Below, piece by piece: positions 44,405-53,076 of a stretch of DNA of 64,000 bases. Numbering within the stretch: position 1 is the stretch's first letter; each line of letters starts with the position of its first letter. The notes below the pieces were generated by a model. It was not told the origin of the DNA and made no database searches. It saw only the letters and a program-made list of their open reading frames with translations. The stretch spans positions 496,001 to 560,000 of the forward strand of contig NZ_FRAM01000001.1 in assembly GCF_900142325.1 (NCBI RefSeq). Direction: 5' to 3'. The DNA comes from Epilithonimonas mollis (GTDB taxonomy: Bacteria > Bacteroidota > Bacteroidia > Flavobacteriales > Weeksellaceae). A program made the translations under genes and the position numbers.

Positions 44405-47203
44405 TTAAAAAGAAACCGTCAGCCTGCTGAACACATACCGTCCGTTTTGTCCGAACTGGGATGTTGAACGGGAATAGATGAACTGGTCATTATTCGTGGA
44501 TGCTGTCACGTTTTTGGTTGGATAAATATCAAATAAATTATTGGCGCCAATTGTCAGATTGAAATTTTTGCTGATGTCATAACCAATCGATAGATCTGTG
44601 ATGATTTTATCCGTTATCAATTGATGCTCAAACGGATTTCCGTTGATACTATCCGCACCATAAACTTTGCCGAAATAAGTATTTCTCAAATAGAAATTGA
44701 AATTATTCCAATTAACATTATTTGACAAACTCGCTTTCACTTTTGGAACAGCATCTTCCAGATACACTCGTGACCTTTCTCCAAAATATGTATTCTCTAA
44801 TCCTGCATTTTTCAACAAATCAGAAGCGTGAATGTCGCCTACTTTCCTGGTCTTGTTAAAATTAATGGCAAAGTCATTGTTTAATTTGATTGCACCTGTT
44901 CTGTAACTGTGACTGATGACCACATCCAGACCTTTGGTTTCCGTATCGATGGAATTGGCAAAGAACTGAGCTGCGTTCACATCTGCTTTGATAAACTCTT
45001 CATTGACCAAACTTTGAGGTGAACCTGACGCTGGATTAGTAAACTTTGTAAATTGGTCGGTCAAAACAATCCTGTCATCGATTCTGATGAAATAAGCATC
45101 AGCCGTAATATTCAGATTAAGCGATGGAATCTTATAAGTGAATCCTGCACTCACGGATTTGGAGGTCTCCTGCTTGAGTTTATTAATTCCCAAACCTTTT
45201 GCAATTGGAGAATCATTACTGAAAGTTCCAACTTCTACCAGTGATGGCTGAGGGTTTGGATTCTCTGGCGTTGGCGGAAGTGTAGTAAACAATGTAGATG
45301 TTGTGTTATAATAAATCTGGTGAATAGACGGCGCGCGGAAACCTGTGGAACCTGCAAATCTGAAATTAAGATCATCTGACAATTTGATTCTTGATGCCAG
45401 TTTATAATTGAAGGTCGAACCAAAATCCGAATAATTCTCATATCTGATCGCCGCATCTACCAAAAACCAATTGGTAAAATTGAACTCTACATCACCATAA
45501 ACCGCATAAGCGTTTCTACTTTTATTAACTTGGTTCTCAGCTCTGAAACCTGAAAAAACCTGTGAACCTCCCGGCAATGTTGCCCCAAAAAAGTCCGTTG
45601 GGTTAACAGAAGTCCCTGTCCGTATATTGCCGTTTACATCATAAGCGGTGTAAGAAGCTTCTTCGCCCGGATTTTCTTTAAAGTTCTCGTAACGCTGCTC
45701 TGCCCCGAAAGCGAAATTCACACCTTGTAATAAATCAAATTTTTTACTGAAATCCAGGTTGACAGTATTCTGCAAAAACTGCAATCCTCCGGCTTTGAAA
45801 GAATTAGGAGAGTTGAATCTCAAACTGGTATTTCCCGTATTCTCAATCGTATAATCAAAACTGTTTTGCCCGAACGTGTTGCTGAAGTCTACATTCCACC
45901 CCTCCCATTGGCCTTTCACACCGGCTGCTAAAGACACATCCTGTATCAATGTGTGGATCTCCGGCAGATAACCGTCAATATGGAGTCCTGTGAAGGTTCT
46001 GGCTTCTCTGGGTCTCCTGTAGAATCCGCCGGACTGCCCGTCTCTGACCGAATAACCTCCGAATGTGTAAACTTTCCAGTCGTCATTCAAAGGCACTTCT
46101 GCATTCAGGAATAACTGATGGTTACTGAGTTTGGACTGGCCCACCTGCATATTGAAATCTTTTCTGGTCTGGCCTCTGTACGCCAGTTCGTCATCACTGA
46201 CATTTGCCCCCAATAAACTTTGCAAAGCCGTAATGGTTGACGCATTTTGGATACTTGACTGAAAAGCGGAATCAAAGTAATTCACGCCTTGTGCATACTG
46301 ATGGATCAGATTTACAAAGTCCTGCTCACCGGCCGTGCCTTTCAGTTGATTGATGTTATTAAAATAAGAAGACAAATTAACCCCGTTTTCCGCCGCTCTT
46401 TTTTCAATGGCATTATAGGCATTGTAGATATTTCCGCTTTCTGTTCCTGCTCTTCTCGTTGGATCACGGAATTGCGAAGACCAGGTTAAATTATAGAACC
46501 CTCCTTTTGTCCCGATTTTATTGCCATAGTTTAAGTCCAACTGATACTGCTGTCCGTCGTAATTCCCATTATGGTCATTGGCCGCAGGCGTGAGGTAACC
46601 TCCGTAATTCAGCTGTCCTGTCAGTTTTCCTGTGTCTCTCTTCAGTTGTAGATTCATCACACCGGCAATGGCATCAGAACCATATTGCGCAGAAGCACCG
46701 TCTCTCAAAACCTCGATTCTGCTAAGAGCAAAAGCCGGAATGGCGTTCAGGTCTGTACCGACTGTTCCTCTTCCCGGCGCACCGTTGACATTCACCAGTG
46801 CCGAGTTATGCCGCCTTTTTCCATTAACCAGAACCAAAGTCTGATCTGGTCCCAGGCCTCTCAACTGTGCAGGATCTGAGTGATCCGACCCATCAGCGTT
46901 CGTCTGAATCGTGGATGTGAAGGAAGGCGCAATCGTATTAAGGATTTGATTGATATTCGTCTGTGGCAGACTTTGCTGGATATCTTTCAGGTTGAAAACA
47001 TCCACAGGAACCGGACTGTCTGCTCTGGAACGTCCGCCACTTCTGGAACCAACCAGCACCACCTCTTCGATTTCTTTGTTCGAAACGGTGTCCCGTACAG
47101 GTCTGGTCTCCTGAGCCTGAGCCTGGGAAATACCCGAAAAGAAAATGACAGCTGCCGAAAGCACCAGCACTTTTCCCGGTTTGATAATAATTTTAGAATC
47201 CAT
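44405..47203 (-). CDS. TonB-dependent outer-membrane receptor
   Basis: A 932-residue outer-membrane transporter driven by TonB. After a signal peptide (VLVLSAAVIFFSGISQAQAQ) come a TonB-box-like stretch (EIEEVVLVGSR), the plug domain (QSLPQTNINQILNTIAPSF, AQLRGLGPDQTLVLVNGKRR, IEVLRDGASAQYGSDAIAGV) and a large barrel ending in F (FSRLTVSF). The start is ATG 47203; a longer frame reads through the riboswitch terminator and is rejected. It is under a SAM-I riboswitch, so its cargo should be linked to methionine, sulfur or cobalamin-like metabolism. It is not a SusC type and has no SusD neighbour. Confidence 0.95.
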   Translation of the reverse strand: MDSKIIIKPGKVLVLSAAVIFFSGISQAQAQETRPVRDTVSNKEIEEVVLVGSRSGGRSRADSPVPVDVFNLKDIQQSLPQTNINQILNTIAPSFTSTIQTNADGSDHSDPAQLRGLGPDQTLVLVNGKRRHNSALVNVNGAPGRGTVGTDLNAIPAFALSRIEVLRDGASAQYGSDAIAGVMNLQLKRDTGKLTGQLNYGGYLTPAANDHNGNYDGQQYQLDLNYGNKIGTKGGFYNLTWSSQFRDPTRRAGTESGNIYNAYNAIEKRAAENGVNLSSYFNNINQLKGTAGEQDFVNLIHQYAQGVNYFDSAFQSSIQNASTITALQSLLGANVSDDELAYRGQTRKDFNMQVGQSKLSNHQLFLNAEVPLNDDWKVYTFGGYSVRDGQSGGFYRRPREARTFTGLHIDGYLPEIHTLIQDVSLAAGVKGQWEGWNVDFSNTFGQNSFDYTIENTGNTSLRFNSPNSFKAGGLQFLQNTVNLDFSKKFDLLQGVNFAFGAEQRYENFKENPGEEASYTAYDVNGNIRTGTSVNPTDFFGATLPGGSQVFSGFRAENQVNKSRNAYAVYGDVEFNFTNWFLVDAAIRYENYSDFGSTFNYKLASRIKLSDDLNFRFAGSTGFRAPSIHQIYYNTTSTLFTTLPPTPENPNPQPSLVEVGTFSNDSPIAKGLGINKLKQETSKSVSAGFTYKIPSLNLNITADAYFIRIDDRIVLTDQFTKFTNPASGSPQSLVNEEFIKADVNAAQFFANSIDTETKGLDVVISHSYRTGAIKLNNDFAINFNKTRKVGDIHASDLLKNAGLENTYFGERSRVYLEDAVPKVKASLSNNVNWNNFNFYLRNTYFGKVYGADSINGNPFEHQLITDKIITDLSIGYDISKNFNLTIGANNLFDIYPTKNVTASTNNDQFIYSRSTSQFGQNGRYVFSRLTVSF

Positions 47204-47227
47204 ATTTTTAAATTTTACGTTTATAAC

Positions 47228-47262
47228 AAAAAAAAACTTCTTCCAGATAAATCTGAAAGAAG
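47228..47262 (-). terminator. Riboswitch-controlled intrinsic terminator
   Basis: On the minus strand CTTCTTTCAGA pairs with TCTGGAAGAAG (plus-strand arms 47237-47247 and 47252-47262), followed by nine Ts. It lies between the SAM aptamer and the receptor start, as a classical attenuator does. Confidence 0.85.
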
Positions 47263-47305
47263 CCATATAAGGAACGATCTAGTCCAACTAATAAAAACTT
47301 TTTCC

Positions 47306-47405
47306 ACTTATCTTTCCTTTCTTCAAAGGCTGAATGTGACACCTTACCAAGCGGCAGGTTGTCAAGACTTCACTGGGTCAGTTCCCTCGGTCTTTCTTAA
47401 TAAGT
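47306..47405 (-). ncRNA. SAM-I (S-box) riboswitch aptamer
   Basis: The minus strand reads ACTTATTAAGA, then GACCGAGGGAACTGACCC, AGTGAAGTCTTGACAACCTG, and AAGGTGTCACATTC, closing with GATAAGT. This is the order of the S-box consensus: P1 (ACTTAT/ATAAGT), the GAGGGA...CCC...UGAA P2, the G(G/A)CAACC P3 start and the GGTG..AATTC segment. The aptamer binds S-adenosylmethionine and then favours the downstream terminator, so the receptor should be expressed when SAM is low. Confidence 0.87.
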
Positions 47406-47430
47406 ATGACAGCAATTGATGTTCACAGTG

Positions 47431-47463
47431 CAAAAGTAATTTGAAAAGAATGATCTATCCAAA
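47431..47463 (-). promoter_or_regulatory. Promoter of the riboswitch-receptor transcript
   Basis: On the minus strand TTTG (47460-47463), 21 nt, TACTTTTG (47431-47438) followed by CAC. Transcription would begin about 20 nt before the aptamer. Confidence 0.7.
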
Positions 47464-47567
47464 TTAATTTCATACTAATTTGGTATGATAAATATCATAT
47501 CCGTTTTATAATAACTTCAACCTGCTGATATGATGAAGACTGGCATAGAAATTAATGAATAAATCAA

Positions 47568-48299
47568 ATGAAGACGACTAAAAAAGATTATCATATCGGC
47601 TGTTCCGGTTTTTATAATACCGACTGGAAGGGTTCACTATATCCGGCCGATGCTCAGAATAAGGATTTTTTGAATTTATACTCGAAGGCTTATAACACTG
47701 TAGAGATCAACAGTACTTTTTACCGCAAGCCTACTGCAAAAACCCTCCAGAAATGGAAGGATGAAACACCGGATGATTTCAGATTCATCATCAAAATCCC
47801 GAAAATCATTTCCCATTCCGGTTATTCGGAAAGTAAAAAAGAGGAATTTGAAAATTTTTGCAATGATATAAATGAAAATATCGAGATGAAGCTGGCAGGA
47901 TTTCTCATTCAGTTTCCTGCATCTTTTCATTGTACGGAAGATAACATCCAATGGCTGACAGATACTTTATCTGACCACTATCTTTTAGCCGTGGAATTCC
48001 GCCATGCTTCCTGGTGGAATGATGAGATCTATAAGCTATTCAGAAAACACCAGTGGATTTTTTGTGGTGTGAGTTTTCCCGGCAAACTTTCAGAAGATGT
48101 CATGGTTACCAATTCCAAAATCGGGTATTACCGTTTGCATGGGAAACCTGTACTGTATAAATCGTCCTATTCTGAGGAATTCCTGGACGATCTTGCCCAT
48201 AAGATTAAAGAAACGGACAAAGACTTCTATATTTTGTTCAACAATACCTGGGGAACTTCTGCTATAGAAAATTCATTATACCTGAAACAGATTCTCTAA
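47568..48299 (+). CDS. DUF72 domain-containing protein
   Basis: A 243-residue protein of the DUF72 (YecE) family, a TIM-barrel fold without a confirmed reaction. Family traits seen are YHIGCSGFYNTDWKGSLYP at the start, FLNLYSKAYNTVEINSTFYR, KWKDETPDDFRFIIKIPKIISH, LAVEFRHASWW and YYRLHGKP, and the late FILFNNTWGTSAIENS. There is no signal peptide. Its upstream gap holds two dyads (CATAC/GTATG at about 47471-47488 and ATGAT/ATCAT near 47492), possibly operators. It is monocistronic. Confidence 0.92.
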   Translation: MKTTKKDYHIGCSGFYNTDWKGSLYPADAQNKDFLNLYSKAYNTVEINSTFYRKPTAKTLQKWKDETPDDFRFIIKIPKIISHSGYSESKKEEFENFCNDINENIEMKLAGFLIQFPASFHCTEDNIQWLTDTLSDHYLLAVEFRHASWWNDEIYKLFRKHQWIFCGVSFPGKLSEDVMVTNSKIGYYRLHGKPVLYKSSYSEEFLDDLAHKIKETDKDFYILFNNTWGTSAIENSLYLKQIL

Positions 48300-48389
48300 T
48301 CATAATTAAGATACGTTATCAATTTTTCAAACTAAGAACTGGTGGTCATTGATGATCAAAAGTGGTCGGTGCTGATCCAGTTTTTATAC

Positions 48390-48487
48390 AATCCTTCGGA
48401 TCAGCTTCGGGTCTCCTTCGGGTCTTGTTCGGAAAAAACATTCTTTTTCCGAAGAGGATCCGAAGGATTGCCGAATGAGACCCGAAG
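48390..48487. repeat. Palindromic repeat cluster (TTCGG family)
   Basis: AATCCTTCGGATC (48390-48402) is the exact inverse of GATCCGAAGGATT (48457-48469). CTTCGGGTCTC is the inverse of GAGACCCGAAG (48477-48487). At the centre TTCGGAAAAA (48428-48437) pairs with TTTTTCCGAA (48444-48453). The 328-bp gap 48300-48627 has no gene; an overlapping open frame at 48342-48791 is only this repeat plus an out-of-frame part of the sirtuin. Confidence 0.7.
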
Positions 48488-48603
48488 AAACCCTAACAAA
48501 ATCCCTTCATTTTCTGATTTCAATCTGATATCAATTTTTGAAATTTATAAATGTTTTGATCAAAAATCAATATCGGGGAAACAAGTCATCCGCGCAAAAT
48601 ATT

Positions 48604-48611
48604 TAACTTTG
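48604..48611 (+). promoter_or_regulatory. -7 element TAACTTTG of the sirtuin gene
   Basis: An exact TAnnTTTG match 16 nt before the ATG at 48628. The -33 region is not clear. Confidence 0.5.
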
Positions 48612-48627
48612 AGAAAACAACAGCACT

Positions 48628-49323
48628 ATGAAAAAGAAACTCGTCGTACTCTCCGGGGCAGGCATCTCTGCAGAAAGCGGCATCAAAACATTCCGGGATT
48701 ACAATGGACTCTGGGAAAATCACCGGATCGAAGATGTGGCTTCGCCCGAGGGTTTTGCCAGAAATCCACAGTTGGTTCTGGATTTTTATAATGCGAGAAG
48801 ACGGCAGCTGAAAGAGGTAGAACCCAATACGGCGCACAAATTGCTTGCAGAATTGGAGGATTTTTTCGATGTCCATATCATCACACAGAACGTGGACGAC
48901 CTCCACGAACGTGGCGGCTCTGCCAAAATCACTCATCTTCATGGGGAGCTTACCAAGGCAAAATCAATCAGAGAAAACAGCGAGATCGTTGATTATATTG
49001 ACGATATCAAAGTTGGAGATTTGCACCCGGACGGTTCACAACTCCGCCCGCACATCGTCTGGTTTGGCGAGATGGTTCCCGAGATGGATAAAGCGATTGA
49101 TATGGCTTCGCAGGCAGATTTGTTTCTGGTTATCGGCACATCCATGCAGGTCTATCCTGCAGCGTCGGTCATCCGGTACGTCCCTATGCATTGTGAGATA
49201 TTTGTCATCGATCCGGATATGGAAAATCCAAATGCTTTCACGAACAATGAAAACCATTTCAAAACTTCGGCAACAGAAGGAATGAAGCTGCTGAAGGATT
49301 TATTAATTAAAAAATATCAATGA
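48628..49323 (+). CDS. NAD-dependent protein deacylase (sirtuin, CobB-like)
   Basis: A 231-residue sirtuin that removes acyl groups from lysines using NAD+. It shows GAGISAESGIKTFRDYNGLW (NAD site, about 11-30), TQNVDDLHERGG and the catalytic His in HLHGEL (about 104-107). YNARRRQL carries the Y-x-x-R pair that prefers succinyl or malonyl groups in SIRT5/CobB types. The usual zinc-binding cysteines between HLHGEL and PHIVWFGE are absent: the segment SIRENSEIVDYIDDIKVGDL has no Cys. Late motifs VIGTSMQVYPAASV are intact. It is monocistronic. Confidence 0.92.
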   Translation: MKKKLVVLSGAGISAESGIKTFRDYNGLWENHRIEDVASPEGFARNPQLVLDFYNARRRQLKEVEPNTAHKLLAELEDFFDVHIITQNVDDLHERGGSAKITHLHGELTKAKSIRENSEIVDYIDDIKVGDLHPDGSQLRPHIVWFGEMVPEMDKAIDMASQADLFLVIGTSMQVYPAASVIRYVPMHCEIFVIDPDMENPNAFTNNENHFKTSATEGMKLLKDLLIKKYQ

Positions 49324-49466
49324 AACCACAAAAGTCACAAAAGCTTTGGACTGAATCAATATTATAAAAGTAACAAAGCTTATATTGGCTTTAATATGAG
49401 AAATTCAAAAAATTCAAAGCCCTTCTTTTGTGACTTTTGACTATGTCGAATCTTTGATTTGTGGTT
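49324..49466. repeat. Intergenic inverted-repeat element (CACAAAAG-type)
   Basis: AACCACAAA (49324-49332) faces TTTGTGGTT (49458-49466), and CAAAAGTCACAAAAG (49329-49343) faces its exact inverse CTTTTGTGACTTTTG (49425-49439). The element fills the gap between the sirtuin and the next gene. Its composition resembles that of the element at 44190-44336. Confidence 0.6.
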
Positions 49467-49487
49467 AACAATTAAAAAATATAAACT

Positions 49488-51005
49488 ATGCAGGTAGAAA
49501 TCAGAAAACTGAACATTGATGATTATGACGAACTGGCAGAAGCGATGCAGAAAGCCTATCCCGATATCGACGATAATGTCTGGAGCAAGCGGAATATCCA
49601 GAAGCTGACGTCCATCTTTTCAGAAGGTCAGATCTGCATTCTGGTCGACGGAAAACTGGCTGCCGCTGCATTATCGATCATTGTCCAGTACGAGTTGTAC
49701 GGCGACCAGCATACCTATCAGGAAATTACCGGAAACGAGTCTTTCAATACGCACAGCAACGTCGGGAATGTGCTGTATGGCATCGAGGTCTTCGTGGATC
49801 CGGAATTCAGGGCACTGAGACTGGGAAGAAGATTGTATGATGCGAGGAAAGAACTGTGTGAAATACTGAATCTGAAATCCATCATCATTGGCGGCAGGAT
49901 CCCGAATTACCATCTTTACAGTAAGGAACTGACACCCCGGGAGTATATCACCAAAGTGAGGAATAAGGAAATCTATGACCCTGTACTGAGTTTCCAGATC
50001 GGAAATAATTTTTCGCCGGTCAAAATCCTGAAAGGCTATCTGAAAGGCGACTCTGAGTCCAAAGAATACGCGGTTCTCCTGCAGTGGAACAATATCTACT
50101 ACACCGCCAAGAAAAACACCATGCAGGACAGTGTGATTCGTCTTGGTCTGGTGCAATGGCAGATGCGGCCTTTGAAAGACATTGAGGACTTCTACAAGCA
50201 GGTGGAGTTTTTCGTAGATGCGGTAGCTGGTTACCAGTCAGACTTCTGCTTATTTCCTGAGCTGTTCAACACGCCTCTGCTGGCCCCTTTCAACCATCTG
50301 AACGAACGGGAATCTATGGAAAAGCTCTCTGAACTGACGGAAGAAATCAAAGAAAAAATCTCTGAATTTGCTGTCAGTTATAATGTCAATATCATCTCCG
50401 GAAGCATGCCGATCCTGGAAGAAGGAAAGCTCTACAATGTCAGCTATCTGCTCCACAGAGACGGGAAAATCGATGAATACAGAAAAGTACACATCACACC
50501 CAACGAGAAGAAATATTACGGAATGACGGGTGGCGATGAGATCAAGGTCTTTGATACAGATTGTGGAAAAATCGGGGTGATTATCTGTTATGATGTCGAG
50601 TTTCCGGAATTACCGAGATTGCTGGCAGACCAGGGAATGAAGATTCTCTTCGTCCCTTATCTCACCGATACCCAAAATGCCTACACCAGGGTGCGCCATT
50701 GCGCCGCAGCAAGAGCGATTGAGAATGAATGTTATGTCGCCATCGCAGGCTGTGTGGGGAATCTTCCGGGTGTTAATAATATGGACATCCAGTACGGGCA
50801 GGCCACGGTTTTCACGCCCTCTGATTTTGCTTTTCCTTCCAATGCCATAAAGGGTGAAGCCACACCAAACACGGAAATGACGATTATTGTGGATGTGGAT
50901 CTGAACCTGCTGAAAGAACTTCATTACAACGGTGCTGTGAAAACAATGACCGACAGAAGGCAGGATCTGTATGATGTGATCCTGAGAAATCAGGAGCAGA
51001 GTTAA
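49488..51005 (+). CDS. Fused GNAT acetyltransferase and carbon-nitrogen hydrolase (nitrilase superfamily)
   Basis: A 505-residue two-domain protein. Residues 1 to about 160 form a GNAT domain (EIRKLNIDDYDELAEAM, GIEVFVDPEFRALRLGRRLY, the last carrying the acetyl-CoA loop). From about 213 (VIRLGLVQWQMRPL) a nitrilase-type amidohydrolase follows with its Glu-Lys-Cys triad: E in LFPELFN (about 257), K in EYRKVHITP (about 332), and C367 in VIICYDVEFPE. Such fusions are found across Bacteroidota; the substrate is not known. It is cytoplasmic and probably monocistronic, as a DUF4197 gene follows after 59 bp. Confidence 0.93.
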   Translation: MQVEIRKLNIDDYDELAEAMQKAYPDIDDNVWSKRNIQKLTSIFSEGQICILVDGKLAAAALSIIVQYELYGDQHTYQEITGNESFNTHSNVGNVLYGIEVFVDPEFRALRLGRRLYDARKELCEILNLKSIIIGGRIPNYHLYSKELTPREYITKVRNKEIYDPVLSFQIGNNFSPVKILKGYLKGDSESKEYAVLLQWNNIYYTAKKNTMQDSVIRLGLVQWQMRPLKDIEDFYKQVEFFVDAVAGYQSDFCLFPELFNTPLLAPFNHLNERESMEKLSELTEEIKEKISEFAVSYNVNIISGSMPILEEGKLYNVSYLLHRDGKIDEYRKVHITPNEKKYYGMTGGDEIKVFDTDCGKIGVIICYDVEFPELPRLLADQGMKILFVPYLTDTQNAYTRVRHCAAARAIENECYVAIAGCVGNLPGVNNMDIQYGQATVFTPSDFAFPSNAIKGEATPNTEMTIIVDVDLNLLKELHYNGAVKTMTDRRQDLYDVILRNQEQS

Positions 51006-51064
51006 TATCACGCCATTTTTAACATCCGTATGATCTTATCATCTAAGTTTTATAAAAATATCTA

Positions 51065-51871
51065 ATGAGAAAAAATTATTTAATTGCTGCCGGATTGCTG
51101 ATGTCAATCTCTGCACAGGCACAGATTTTTGATGCCCTGAAAAATGCCGTAAAAGATAAAACAGGCGTTGACCTCAGCAAAGAAAAAACCTATACAAAGG
51201 CTTCCAACAATACGGATACAAGCCCAAACACAGCAGCCAGCTCCGGCATCAACCTTGGCAACCTGACCTCTACCCAGATCTCATCAGGTTTAAAAGAAGC
51301 CCTGAATCTTGGTGTAAAAGAAGGGGTTCAAAAACTGGGCGTAACCGACGGATTTTATAAAAATGACCTGGTAAAGATCCTGATGCCGGAAAAATTAAGA
51401 AAAATCGACGCTACACTCAGAAGCCTGGGAATGGGCAGCCTGGCAGACCAGGGTGTAAAATTGCTGAACAGAGCAGCAGAAGATGCCGTAACGGAAGCTG
51501 CGCCGATCTTTGCCAACGCCATAACATCTATGACGATAACGGATGCAAAAAACATTCTTTTAGGAAACAATACGGCTGCAACAAACTATCTGCAGAGCAA
51601 GACCCAGACGCAGCTTTTCACGGCCTTCCAGCCGAAGGTGCAGGCGTCTCTCGGGAAAGTGGGCGCAGATACAGTCTGGAAGAATATCATTTCCAGATAC
51701 AACTCTTTGACAGGACAAGCCGTAACCACCGACCTGAATGAATATGTGACTACAGAAACCATTAATGGTGTTTTCAAAATGGTAGCTGAAAAAGAAACAG
51801 GGATCCGGAATAACCCCGCACTAAGAACAACTTCGGTTCTTGAAAAAGTTTTTGGCGCGGTTAAGAAATAA
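51065..51871 (+). CDS. DUF4197 domain-containing exported protein
   Basis: A 268-residue protein with a signal peptide (YLIAAGLLMSISAQAQ) and an all-alpha DUF4197 domain over most of its length. Typical segments are ISSGLKEALNLGVKEGVQKL, YKNDLVKILMPEKLRKIDATLRSLGMG, LLNRAAEDAVTEAAPIFANAI and MTITDAKNILLGNNTAATNYL. The region 40-75 is a Thr/Ser/Asn-rich linker. The function of the family is unknown; it is periplasmic by signal peptide. It lies 110 bp upstream of the DUF2383 gene. Confidence 0.9.
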   Translation: MRKNYLIAAGLLMSISAQAQIFDALKNAVKDKTGVDLSKEKTYTKASNNTDTSPNTAASSGINLGNLTSTQISSGLKEALNLGVKEGVQKLGVTDGFYKNDLVKILMPEKLRKIDATLRSLGMGSLADQGVKLLNRAAEDAVTEAAPIFANAITSMTITDAKNILLGNNTAATNYLQSKTQTQLFTAFQPKVQASLGKVGADTVWKNIISRYNSLTGQAVTTDLNEYVTTETINGVFKMVAEKETGIRNNPALRTTSVLEKVFGAVKK

Positions 51872-51981
51872 GCTGGTCGGGATACTACCGCCCATTCATC
51901 AGTTATATTTTGCTCACAACTATACAATTCTCCGGAGAGGCACTATTATTGCAAGTTTTCCTCTAAATAATAGATATAAAA

Positions 51982-52443
51982 ATGGAAAATAAAAAAACAA
52001 TCGCAGTGCTGAATGATCTGCTGAACATTGTAAACGACAGAATGGAAGGATTTGAAAAAGTCGAAGGAAAGATCTGGGAAAAGAACCATGACCTGCAGGA
52101 TAATTATGAACACATGACTTCCCAGACCAAGGTGATGAAAAATGAACTTATCAACCTGATAACGGAACGCGGCGGAACGCCGGATGATTCCACATCCCTG
52201 TCCGGAACGCTGCACAGGGCATGGATCGACATCAAAAATTCTTTCCTGGTGGACGGCATGGAAACCTATACGCTGGAGAATGTACTCTTCGGGGAAAATG
52301 CTGCTATTCAGACCTATCAGGAAGCTCTCGACACCGGAGATCTGGACAAAGACAGCAAGGAAATCGTAACGGAACAGCTGAAAAAAATAAAAGATGCCAG
52401 CCACGAGTTCAAGGGCATCCTTGACAATATAAAAGAAAATTAA
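51982..52443 (+). CDS. PA2169 family four-helix-bundle protein (DUF2383)
   Basis: A 153-residue soluble helical protein of the DUF2383/PA2169 family, a ferritin-like four-helix bundle (LNDLLNIVNDRMEGFEKV, KNELINLITERGGTPDDSTSL, LHRAWIDIKNSFLVDGMETY, LENVLFGENAAIQTYQEAL). The repeated DxxE-type acidic positions fit a metal-binding bundle, although ligands are not proven. Members are linked to general stress response and starvation. It fits with the nearby DUF892 protein and SDRs. It is convergent with the 52518 gene, with a hairpin just after its stop. Confidence 0.9.
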   Translation: MENKKTIAVLNDLLNIVNDRMEGFEKVEGKIWEKNHDLQDNYEHMTSQTKVMKNELINLITERGGTPDDSTSLSGTLHRAWIDIKNSFLVDGMETYTLENVLFGENAAIQTYQEALDTGDLDKDSKEIVTEQLKKIKDASHEFKGILDNIKEN

Positions 52444-52468
52444 AAAAAACAGGAGAAAATTCTCCTGT
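52441..52468 (-). terminator. Terminator of the 52518 gene
   Basis: ACAGGAGAA (52449-52457) pairs with TTCTCCTGT (52460-52468). On the minus strand it is followed by TTTTTTTT. The T-run overlaps the last bases of the convergent DUF2383 gene. Confidence 0.75.
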
Positions 52469-52517
52469 TCCTGCAAAAATCAAATATTTAAAATTACTCT
52501 AAATTCAATATAACAGG

Positions 52518-53048
52518 TCAGTAGTTTTTTTCATCCACTGTAAAAACCAGGTTACCCTTTATAACAAACAGCGAATGAAAAACATCGTCTTTCCGGAATC
52601 TCATGCCATAACTGACATGTCCATCCGAATGGCCTGATCCCAGCAGGGACATGAGTTCCTGTGATCCCAGATTATCGATCTTCCTGGAGCTGTCCTCAAA
52701 AATCCCCTTTACAAAAGTTAAAGAATTATCCTTTTCCATCAGATCAATGTGTTTTTTCCATCTGGAAAATGCATGTTGCGGGTTTTCTGTAGTCTGAAAA
52801 ACATAGATTTCTCCTATCCTTCCATCATTGGTGTGGTGCTCTTCTATTCCCACATTATGATCCTCCAGCTCATACACCATCTGCTGAATCCCTAAAGGTG
52901 ACCGGCTCACAGCAGGCTCTACAGACATGAACTTCCTGAAAGTCTCAATATCCTGCTTATAAAAATCAGAATAGCGCAGCAGATGCCCATGATCCTGACC
53001 AAAGCAAAAACTGCAGAAAAGTATAAAGGGAAAGAAAAATCTTGTCAT
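52518..53048 (-). CDS. Exported protein of unknown function
   Basis: A 176-residue protein with a signal peptide (RFFFPFILFCSFCFGQ). The mature part has no domain I can name. It is rich in His and acidic residues near its start (GIEEHHTNDGRIGEI) and contains LGSQELMSLLGSGHSDGHVSYGMRFRKDD with a His-rich loop. It is probably periplasmic. It follows the 53077 gene by 28 bp on the same strand, and both may be transcribed from the Crp/Fnr-type promoter at 53738-53783. A role in the stress island is possible only by location. Confidence 0.7.
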   Translation of the reverse strand: MTRFFFPFILFCSFCFGQDHGHLLRYSDFYKQDIETFRKFMSVEPAVSRSPLGIQQMVYELEDHNVGIEEHHTNDGRIGEIYVFQTTENPQHAFSRWKKHIDLMEKDNSLTFVKGIFEDSSRKIDNLGSQELMSLLGSGHSDGHVSYGMRFRKDDVFHSLFVIKGNLVFTVDEKNY

Positions 53049-53076
53049 AACATTATTACTTTTAACAGCACAACTT

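Noticed and set aside
44632-44643. ACGGATTTCCGT, resembling the response-regulator palindrome
   Set aside because: It lies inside the TonB receptor coding sequence (codons for NGNPF), lacks the outer T/A pair and has no -7 element at 23 nt.
47204-47266. N-terminal extension of the TonB receptor
   Set aside because: It is the translation of the riboswitch terminator hairpin; the signal peptide starts at 47203.
48342-48791. 149-codon open frame over the palindromic repeat
   Set aside because: It is made of repeat sequence and an out-of-frame part of the sirtuin gene, starts at a non-ATG codon and has no coding signature.
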